From NCBI GenBank assembly GCA_017616165.1, contig JAFZYR010000024.1:1-61290 (forward strand): a stretch of 61,290 bases of DNA, read 5' to 3'. The stretch comes from Treponema sp. GTDB taxonomy: Bacteria > Spirochaetota > Spirochaetia > Treponematales > Treponemataceae. The translations under genes and the position numbers were made by a program. Below, piece after piece: positions 8,968 through 15,485 of this stretch (within the stretch, counting starts at the first letter, position 1; the number at the start of each line of letters is the position of its first letter). The notes below the pieces were generated by a model. The model was given only the letters and a program-made list of their open reading frames with translations. It was not told the origin of the DNA and did no database searches.

Positions 8968-9675
8968 GTGTCTGTACTATATATTGTAGGAACGCCGATA
9001 GGCAATTTGGGCGATATTACACTGCGGGCTATAGAAACGTTTAAGAACGTGGACTATATTGCTGCAGAGGATACACGCCATACGCTTCAGCTGCTCAATC
9101 ATCTGGAGATAAAAAAGCCGTTGATTTCCTGCAGGGCACAGAATGAACGCACGGTGGGGCCAAAAATTGTTGAGCTTTTGGACCAGGGGCACTCGGTTGC
9201 TTATGCAAGCGACGCGGGAACTCCGGGAATAAGTGATCCGGGCGCCGTTCTTGTGGATATAGTAAGGGAATCGGGGCATGATGTTGTTCCAATTCCGGGT
9301 GCATCGGCCTTTGCAACCTTAATAAGTGTTGCAGGAAGCGGTGGAAAGACATTAATTTTTGAGGGTTTTCTTTCGCCAAAGCCTGGCAGAAGAAGAAGCC
9401 GCCTGAAGGAATTAATGCAGACGGGAGATGCTGTAATTATTTACGAATCTCCTTACAGAATTACTAAACTTCTTTCTGACATTGCCGATATAGATAGTAC
9501 AAGGCGCATAGTTGTTGGACGGGAACTGACTAAGCTCCACGAGGAGATTACAAGCGGTTCTGCTGGCACTTTGAGAGATGATTATGCAAACAGGCCTAGT
9601 ATCAAGGGCGAGTTCGCAATTTTCATTTCTGGCACGAAAAATATTCAACTTTCTGAAGAATCTACCGATAATTAA
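8968..9675 (+). CDS. rsmI: 16S rRNA (cytidine-1402 2'-O)-methyltransferase
   Basis: RsmI, 235 residues, of the tetrapyrrole-methylase fold. It 2'-O-methylates C1402 of 16S rRNA using S-adenosylmethionine. The N-terminal GTPIGNLGDIT (residues 8-18), AEDTR near 34 and SDAGTPGISDPG near 81 are diagnostic. The start is the GTG at 8968. No ribosome-binding site exists and the -10 box is 6 bases away, so translation is probably leaderless. flgM follows after 21 bases with its own ribosome-binding site, so flgM probably rides on the same message. Confidence 0.95.
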   Translation: MSVLYIVGTPIGNLGDITLRAIETFKNVDYIAAEDTRHTLQLLNHLEIKKPLISCRAQNERTVGPKIVELLDQGHSVAYASDAGTPGISDPGAVLVDIVRESGHDVVPIPGASAFATLISVAGSGGKTLIFEGFLSPKPGRRRSRLKELMQTGDAVIIYESPYRITKLLSDIADIDSTRRIVVGRELTKLHEEITSGSAGTLRDDYANRPSIKGEFAIFISGTKNIQLSEESTDN

Positions 9676-9696
9676 AAGGTAGAGGGGTAGGACGTT

Positions 9697-9984
9697 ATGA
9701 TGATAAATGGTGTAAACAATGTTACTCAACTGAACAATGTTCAGAACATCCGCAAGACAGAGAACTCTGCAAAGGTAAACAGCGAAACAGATTCAATTTC
9801 TGTTTCAAAAGAAGCTGTTCAGATGGCCGAAGCCTATTACCTTGACAAAGTTGCCTCTGAAACTCCTGATGTAAGGGCTGACCGCATTGCAGAAGTAAAG
9901 GCTAAAATCAAAGATCCTAACTATTTGAGCGATGCTGTAATAATGTCAACTGCCGAAAAATTTATGACTAGTGTAGGTCTCTAA
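9697..9984 (+). CDS. flgM: Anti-sigma-28 factor FlgM
   Basis: A 95-residue negative regulator of flagellin synthesis that binds and holds sigma-28 (FliA) until the hook-basal body is complete. The N-terminal half is polar and low in complexity. The C-terminal half (DSISVSKEAVQMAEAYYLDK, then SETPDVRADRIAEVKAKI and the D-PNYLSDAVI segment) matches FlgM. Two ATGs lie in series at 9697 and 9700 behind an AGGA at 9687-9690. A terminator follows at 10022-10070. Its location behind rsmI, instead of in a flagellar operon, ties its basal expression to a housekeeping promoter. Confidence 0.9.
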   Translation: MMINGVNNVTQLNNVQNIRKTENSAKVNSETDSISVSKEAVQMAEAYYLDKVASETPDVRADRIAEVKAKIKDPNYLSDAVIMSTAEKFMTSVGL

Positions 9985-10021
9985 TTAACCGGTTGAATAA
10001 CCAGCCAATTCAGATTTTGTA

Positions 10022-10070
10022 AAAAGGTTGTCCTAAATGCATTATGTAAAAGGACAGCCTTTTATTTTTT
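10022..10070 (+). terminator. Rho-independent terminator after flgM
   Basis: Stem AAAAGGTTGTCC (10022-10033) pairs with GGACAGCCTTTT (10052-10063), with one G-T pair, and is followed by a T-rich run to 10070. It lies between flgM and the diguanylate cyclase gene. Confidence 0.85.
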
Positions 10071-10096
10071 AACTTCCTGTGTTATAATTAACTATT

Positions 10097-11536
10097 ATGC
10101 GGAGGCATTTCCTTTTACTTGTTACGTCTACCATCATCATAATAAGTTTTGGTTTTTCGACGATGGTATCTTTAAAATCACTTAATAAACTCATCAAGGA
10201 AAACAATCACGAAAATTCCGTAATATATGCAAACGAAGTAAGCAATGCCGTAATAGACGTTTTTTCGGAGGCAGTTGCTGTTTCGCAGTCAATGAACAAC
10301 ACCTTTATTCAGTCTTTACTAAAAAATCAGGATAAAATACCGGAAGAGCAGAAAAACAAGATAATTCAGAACTATCTTTCGGATATTGTAGTAAAATTCG
10401 GTTATTCAACAGCATTTCTTACCGATGACAGCCAGATGCTCTATCATGCCGAAAACGGATTTGTAAAAACTGTAGACCCTTCTAACCCGGATGATGACTG
10501 GTATGTACCGTTCAGAGACTCGGGAAAGCTTTATGAGCTTAATATTGACAATGACCAGGCAAACGACAACCGCATAACTGTTTATATAAACATGAGAATG
10601 GAAGACAGTGCAGGTAATTTTATAGGAATCTGCGGTGTTGGAGTTCCAATTAATCAGATTTTGTCGCTGCTGCGTTCCATGGAAGCACAGAGCGGCATTT
10701 CCATTAAGCTGGTAAATGTAAACGGAGATGTTCAGGTTGCCAACGGTGCACAGCTTAAGCTTCAGCGTTCACAGGAAGAAATAAAGGCTGCCATTGCAGA
10801 GTATGATTATTCCAAGTCCTATGTTTATACACCAAAAGGAATGGACGGCTTTAGCATCATAAAATATATTTCTGAATGCCAGTGGTTTGCAGTAATAGAG
10901 TATCAGGGTGGCAAAAACTCAATCTTAAGCACCATGCTGTTCAGAAACCTTATGATTTGTCTTGTAATTCTTCTGGTGGTACTTATTATATTCTCGTTTG
11001 TACTTGGAACCTTTACAAAGCGCACAGAAAAGGTTGTGGAAGAGTCGCTCATAGACGAGCTTACAGGCCTTAAAAACAGAAAAGCATACCAGACAGAGCT
11101 TGAACGCCTGAATGCAGACGGAAATATGGCAGATATTTCTATTGCAACCATGGATATAAACGGTCTTAAGGTTACAAACGATAACTTTGGCCATACTGCC
11201 GGTGACGAATTGATTCAGGGTGCGGCAAATATCATGAAAGAGGTATTCTGCGAAAACGGCTGGAATGTTTACCGTACCGGTGGTGATGAATTTGTTGCAA
11301 TAATCTGCTCTCCGGTTAGCGACCTTGATGTTCTTGTTCAGGATTTTAAGGAACAGGAAAAGCTGTTTATTCATGACAAGATTACCGAGCTTTCGGTTTC
11401 TATTGGAACAGTTCAGGGATATAATCAGCGCGGAATCAGCTGTGTAGAAGACCTTATTAAAATTGCAGACAAACGAATGTATTCAGATAAAGAGATTTTC
11501 TACAGTCAGGCTTCTCACGAACGCCGCAAAAGATAA
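10097..11536 (+). CDS. Membrane-bound GGDEF diguanylate cyclase
   Basis: A 479-residue protein predicted to make cyclic di-GMP. A membrane helix at about residues 4-25 and a second at about 284-306 enclose a roughly 255-residue extracytoplasmic sensor of the Cache type. The cytoplasmic GGDEF domain has an intact active site, GGDEF, near 395-399. I see no RxxD inhibitory-site motif at the usual place five residues before it, so product feedback at that site is not expected. TATAAT at 10083-10088 ends 8 bases before the ATG and there is no ribosome-binding site, so the start looks leaderless. The ligand of the sensor is unknown. Confidence 0.93.
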   Translation: MRRHFLLLVTSTIIIISFGFSTMVSLKSLNKLIKENNHENSVIYANEVSNAVIDVFSEAVAVSQSMNNTFIQSLLKNQDKIPEEQKNKIIQNYLSDIVVKFGYSTAFLTDDSQMLYHAENGFVKTVDPSNPDDDWYVPFRDSGKLYELNIDNDQANDNRITVYINMRMEDSAGNFIGICGVGVPINQILSLLRSMEAQSGISIKLVNVNGDVQVANGAQLKLQRSQEEIKAAIAEYDYSKSYVYTPKGMDGFSIIKYISECQWFAVIEYQGGKNSILSTMLFRNLMICLVILLVVLIIFSFVLGTFTKRTEKVVEESLIDELTGLKNRKAYQTELERLNADGNMADISIATMDINGLKVTNDNFGHTAGDELIQGAANIMKEVFCENGWNVYRTGGDEFVAIICSPVSDLDVLVQDFKEQEKLFIHDKITELSVSIGTVQGYNQRGISCVEDLIKIADKRMYSDKEIFYSQASHERRKR

Positions 11537-11573
11537 TCACGTTCTTGCAAGGCGGGACCAAAGCAATCTACTA
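11537..11573. repeat. Degenerate family A repeat copy
   Basis: Between the convergent diguanylate cyclase and mgtC-type genes, the end AAGCAATCTAC and the start GTTCTTGCAAGGCG resemble the family A element (GTCATTGCGAG...GCAATCCAC) but with several mismatches. It is probably a decayed copy. Confidence 0.4.
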
Positions 11574-11574
11574 C

Positions 11575-12243
11575 TTAATTATCAATACTAATTTTTTCTA
11601 CACCGGACATTTCGGACAGTTTTTTTGTTAATCCCACAACATCAAGGTTTTCGGGGCTTTTTCCGGTATAGCTCAAAATGAATTTGCCGGTAGTTGCCTC
11701 GTAGCTTGTGTTAAGGTCATGCAGCATAACGCCGTATTCTTCCAGTGTTTTACGGATAAAGGCTTCATCAACAGAGCTGTTACCGGTTTGAATGCGGAAA
11801 AGCTTGCGTTTGTCGGCCGGAAACAGCTTTTTTTCTATTTTACTTACAATAAGCAGAAGGATAAACGAAAAAACAAGAACTACGGCAACCGGAATGTACA
11901 TTTTTGCACCACAGGCAACTCCAAGTGCTGCAGAAGTAAAGATGATTGCGGCAGAGGTGAGTCCGCGGATGTTAAGTCCCTGGTTTACAATGGCGCCTGC
12001 ACCCAAAAAACCAATGCCTGTTATTACGGCAGCGGCTATACGGCCAGGGTCGCCCTTTACAATGCCGTCATTCTGGGCAACTGCTACCGAAACAATGCAC
12101 AAAAGACAGGAAGAAACGCAGATTAAGGTAAGGGTGCGGATTCCAACAGTATGCTGGCGAACCTTACGCTCTATTCCAAGACAAAAGCCGCATACAAAGC
12201 TTGCAGCAAGACGAATGGCATAGTCTATGATTATTTCATTCAT
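11575..12243 (-). CDS. MgtC/SapB-family membrane protein
   Basis: A 222-residue inner-membrane protein with about five hydrophobic spans in its first 140 residues and a soluble C-terminal domain resembling an ACT fold. The N-terminal motif GIERKVRQHTVGIRT is typical of the MgtC/SapB family, whose members affect magnesium homeostasis or F-ATPase activity. I start at the ATG at 12243 because an AGGAGG lies 7 bases before it; the ORF could extend 6 codons further. It follows the 12283 gene on the same strand after 39 bases and is probably in its operon. The exact role in this organism is unknown. Confidence 0.88.
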   Translation of the reverse strand: MNEIIIDYAIRLAASFVCGFCLGIERKVRQHTVGIRTLTLICVSSCLLCIVSVAVAQNDGIVKGDPGRIAAAVITGIGFLGAGAIVNQGLNIRGLTSAAIIFTSAALGVACGAKMYIPVAVVLVFSFILLLIVSKIEKKLFPADKRKLFRIQTGNSSVDEAFIRKTLEEYGVMLHDLNTSYEATTGKFILSYTGKSPENLDVVGLTKKLSEMSGVEKISIDN

Positions 12244-12282
12244 AAAAGTTCCTCCTGTCATTACCGGGCAAGACCTGGTAAG

Positions 12283-13011
12283 CTATTTAAACAATGAAAA
12301 ACCGTTGCTTACCTTGCCGCCGGCGCGAATCCAGCTGCAGGCCTGCTTTACGTTCTGTGGTGACTTAAACGACTCAAGCTGATTAAGGCTTTCCTTTACC
12401 CAGGCTGCAAGCTGCTTGTCACTGTTGTAAAGCTCGTTGCTCTGTTCGCATTTTGCAAGAAGCACCGAAAGATACTGCTTGTCGCCTACCAGGGTGGCAA
12501 AGTTTTCGGCCAGCGCAATAAAGGCCTGCTGAGCACAGTTTACTATATTACTTGTAGGATGAATGTTTACGTTTTTATTGCCCGAACGAAGGTTTTCTGC
12601 CTTGGAAGGGTAGGTCTTTGCCAGGAAAACAACAGATACAGGATCCTTGCGCTGCTCCAGGCGTAAAAGAAGCTCGTTTACAAAATACTGGAACGAAGCA
12701 ATCATGGTGTCTACCGCTGCAGAAACGTCTTCGGTGCGGTCCAGCTCAAAACGGGTTCCAAAATAGTAGGAATCAAAAAACAGAACAATCTGATTCAGCT
12801 CTTCCAGATGTGTTTCGGCCTTAATGATGAGAGAGCGCGAAGAAATTGCAGAAGAACGGTTCCAGGTAGAAGCGTAAATGCCTTCTGATTCAAAATCTGC
12901 AGCCTCGCTTTCGTCCCTGCACACACAGTAAACCTTGCGTGTAGTAACAAAGGCTTCGGCAAAATCAAGACAATCGGGTAAATCTTTACCAACAATTAAA
13001 ATATCAGACAT
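12283..13011 (-). CDS. Conserved hypothetical protein with a Rossmann/SDR-like look
   Basis: A 242-residue soluble protein that I cannot name. The N-terminus ILIVGKDLPDCLDFAEAF looks like a beta strand, loop and helix of a nucleotide-binding fold. The spacing of strands (VLFFDSY near 78, VVFLAKTYPS near 127) is reminiscent of short-chain dehydrogenases, but no clear catalytic YxxxK is present. It has no signal peptide and is followed by the MgtC-type gene. On the minus strand TATAAT (13023-13018) ends 6 bases before the ATG at 13011 and no ribosome-binding site is seen, so it looks leaderless. Confidence 0.8.
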   Translation of the reverse strand: MSDILIVGKDLPDCLDFAEAFVTTRKVYCVCRDESEAADFESEGIYASTWNRSSAISSRSLIIKAETHLEELNQIVLFFDSYYFGTRFELDRTEDVSAAVDTMIASFQYFVNELLLRLEQRKDPVSVVFLAKTYPSKAENLRSGNKNVNIHPTSNIVNCAQQAFIALAENFATLVGDKQYLSVLLAKCEQSNELYNSDKQLAAWVKESLNQLESFKSPQNVKQACSWIRAGGKVSNGFSLFK

Positions 13012-13035
13012 AAGAATATTATATCATACTTTTTA

Positions 13036-13083
13036 CGTCATTGCGAGCACGAAGTGCGAAGCAATCTACAGTTGCAATGACAA
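13036..13083. repeat. Family A palindromic repeat in a divergent promoter region
   Basis: CGTCATTGCGAG at the left and TTGCAATGAC at the right, with AAGCAATCTAC between. It lies between the divergent 12283 and 13113 genes and fills the place where their -35 boxes should be. Confidence 0.85.
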
Positions 13084-13112
13084 ACATAAAGTATTGTGAT
13101 ATAATTATGCGC

Positions 13113-14342
13113 ATGAAAGTTTGGATAAAGTATTTAATAGGAATTGCACTTGGAGTGCTTACTGCGGTTCTGCTGCCGGTTGATTCCGTAACCGGTTCTT
13201 CTGTAATTTCATTTCTTACAGAATTGTTCCTGCGTTTTGGCCGCTACCTTGTAGTACCTATTATTTTTTCTTCTGCAATTGTTTCCATAAATAAATTAAG
13301 AAATTCCAAGATCCTGCTCAAATCTACAGCCTGGACCTTTGGATTTATTGTAATTTCTTCGTTCCTGCTGGCACTTGTGGGCCTTGTTTCCATCCTGCTG
13401 GTAAGGTTGCCTCGTATTCCAATTACAAACGAGCTTGCCGGAGAAATTGCGGGGCTGGACATAAAGGGACTTATCCTTTCGCTTTTCCCTTTTTCTGCCT
13501 TTGATGCACTGCGCGAAGGTTCGTTCCTGCTTGTAGCTTTTCTTTTTGGCTGTCTTATCGGCTGGGAAAGTGCAAGCGAACCTACTGTGTTCAAGCCGGT
13601 TTTTACCCTTGCAGATTCACTTTCGCAGCTTTTCTATCACATTTCTGTGTTCTTTACAGAGCTTATGGCAGTTTTTTCAATTGCAATTATGTGCAACTGG
13701 ACCATTACGTTCCGCGCTGCCTTTGCAACAGGAATCTATACACCGCTCATAGTCATGCTCTTGTGTGATTTTATTATTATTGCAGTAATTATTTATCCGC
13801 TCATCATTCGCTTTGTGTGTCACGACCCGCATCCTTACAGAGTTTTGTATGCTTCTCTGGCACCAATGATGCTTGCATTTATAAGCGGAGACTCAAACCT
13901 TGTTCTGCCAATTACAATCCGCCACGGAAAAGAAAGTCTTGGAATTAAACGCCGTTCCAGCGGCTTTACCTATCCGTTGTTTTCGGTATTTGCACGCGGA
14001 GGCTCTGCCTTAGTTGTAATCATAAGCTTTATTATGATCTGGAGATCTTATACTGCACTTGCAATTCCGTTCAGCGATATTTCATGGGTGTTCTTTATGG
14101 CCTTTGGACTTTCGTTCCTTTTGGGTGGAACACCGGCAGGCGGTTCGTTTATACTGTTAACAATTATCTGTACAAAATACGGAAAAGGCTTTGAAACAAG
14201 CTATCTGCTGCTTCAGCCGGCTGCAGTAATTATGTGTTCTTTTGCAACACTGCTTGATACGGCAACAGCAATGTTTGGAAGCTATGTAGTTTCTGTTAAG
14301 ACAAAGATGGTGGAGCATCATACAATCCATCATTTTATTTAG
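13113..14342 (+). CDS. Dicarboxylate/amino acid:cation symporter (DAACS family)
   Basis: A 409-residue inner-membrane symporter with about eight hydrophobic helices. The C-terminal transport core contains SGDSNLVLPIT (near residue 257) where family members have a serine-rich reentrant loop, and GTPAGGSF further on. Family members carry glutamate, aspartate or C4-dicarboxylates with sodium or protons; the substrate here is not determinable, and the altered serine motif argues for caution. TATAAT at 13100-13105 ends 7 bases before this ATG; the in-frame ATG at 13107 is too close to the -10 to be transcribed. No ribosome-binding site is present. The next gene follows after 28 bases. Confidence 0.9.
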   Translation: MKVWIKYLIGIALGVLTAVLLPVDSVTGSSVISFLTELFLRFGRYLVVPIIFSSAIVSINKLRNSKILLKSTAWTFGFIVISSFLLALVGLVSILLVRLPRIPITNELAGEIAGLDIKGLILSLFPFSAFDALREGSFLLVAFLFGCLIGWESASEPTVFKPVFTLADSLSQLFYHISVFFTELMAVFSIAIMCNWTITFRAAFATGIYTPLIVMLLCDFIIIAVIIYPLIIRFVCHDPHPYRVLYASLAPMMLAFISGDSNLVLPITIRHGKESLGIKRRSSGFTYPLFSVFARGGSALVVIISFIMIWRSYTALAIPFSDISWVFFMAFGLSFLLGGTPAGGSFILLTIICTKYGKGFETSYLLLQPAAVIMCSFATLLDTATAMFGSYVVSVKTKMVEHHTIHHFI

Positions 14343-14370
14343 GATATGTCGGAGAAATAGGAGATAATCT

Positions 14371-15402
14371 TTGGAAATTCCATTCAACGAAATTGTAACA
14401 GGCCGCAAATGCTTTTTTATTTTGCCAGATTTGTCTCTTATGCCCGAAGCCTATGTGCAGGATTTTTTTGCTCTTGGTTATGAATGCTATTACATTGGAA
14501 ATGACGGACGCACAACTATCCAGAAAAAAATAGACAGTATATTAAAGCTGTTTAAGGATGTCATTCTTTTTATAAATATTGATTACGAAATTCCTGATTT
14601 AAGATGGTCTGAATATCTTCGTGAACTCATAACAACAAAAAAAGCAACAACAGAACAGATAGGAATTATGTTTTCTAAACGTCAGAGCACAGTTGAAAAA
14701 GAAAACATAGAACAGATATTTTTTAAGGAGCTTGAACTTAAGCGCGGCTATATACAGCTTGAATTTCAGAAAAAGTTTAACGGCGAATTAATTGCGCGGG
14801 CTTTGTTCAATAACCAGGCACAGGGAAGGCGAAAAACAATCCGTGCTCTTTGTTCAAATGCCTGTACATACAAATTTACTTATGGAGAAAAAAACGACGC
14901 AATTTCGGGCTCCCTGCAGGATATAAGCCTTTCTCATTTTACAATTCTTATGGAAGACCAGCCGCTGCCGGTTAAGCTTTATGAAAAGGTACAGAAAATT
15001 CACTTTAATATAAGAGGTTCTTTTTTCCAGTCAGATGCTATTCTGGTAATGGAACGTAAAATTAGTGAAACAAGCACGCTTTATGTTTTTTCTTTTGTTA
15101 CTTCTGCTGGTGGCACCGGTGTTGATGAGCGTACAAAAGAAACTCTTGTTCCGGTTTTATACAGCATGATTTCTTCTAACTGTCTTAAGCTTTTGGAGCA
15201 GGAATACCGCAGGGAAGATGATCCGCAGCCTGCACAGGAAGAAGTTGCGAAGGAAGCGGACAAGGAAGAAAACAAAGTAGCAGAAGTAAAAATCTCTGCA
15301 GAACAGGAAATGGACCCGGAAATAGCAGCTCTTGGCGAAGAACCAGAAAAGGAAGAGTCTGAACCTCAAAAAGAAGAATCGGAAGAAAAAACAGAAGAAT
15401 AA
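14371..15402 (+). CDS. PilZ-like protein with acidic C-terminal tail
   Basis: A 343-residue cytoplasmic protein. Residues about 150-235 contain GRRKTIRALC followed by SLQDISLSHF, which resembles the RxxxR and D-x-S-x-x-G halves of a PilZ cyclic di-GMP-binding domain, but the final Gly is replaced. Binding is therefore uncertain. The last 60 residues are a Glu/Lys-rich disordered tail. The start is the TTG at 14371, supported by AGGAG at about 14359-14363. It follows the symporter after 28 bases. A role as a cyclic di-GMP reader alongside the diguanylate cyclase at 10097 is inference. Confidence 0.75.
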   Translation: MEIPFNEIVTGRKCFFILPDLSLMPEAYVQDFFALGYECYYIGNDGRTTIQKKIDSILKLFKDVILFINIDYEIPDLRWSEYLRELITTKKATTEQIGIMFSKRQSTVEKENIEQIFFKELELKRGYIQLEFQKKFNGELIARALFNNQAQGRRKTIRALCSNACTYKFTYGEKNDAISGSLQDISLSHFTILMEDQPLPVKLYEKVQKIHFNIRGSFFQSDAILVMERKISETSTLYVFSFVTSAGGTGVDERTKETLVPVLYSMISSNCLKLLEQEYRREDDPQPAQEEVAKEADKEENKVAEVKISAEQEMDPEIAALGEEPEKEESEPQKEESEEKTEE

Positions 15403-15407
15403 AAGTT

Positions 15408-15469
15408 CGTCATTGCGAGCGAAGCGAAGCAATCCACAAAATAGATTGCCGCGCTGCGCTCGCAATGAC
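15408..15469. repeat. Family A repeat, inverted pair
   Basis: CGTCATTGCGAGCGAAGCGAAG... and ...GCGCTGCGCTCGCAATGAC face each other in the gap before tex. The palindrome ends 16 bases before the tex start codon, so it would fold in the tex leader if transcription comes from upstream. Confidence 0.9.
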
Positions 15470-15485
15470 AAAAAGGTGGGACATT

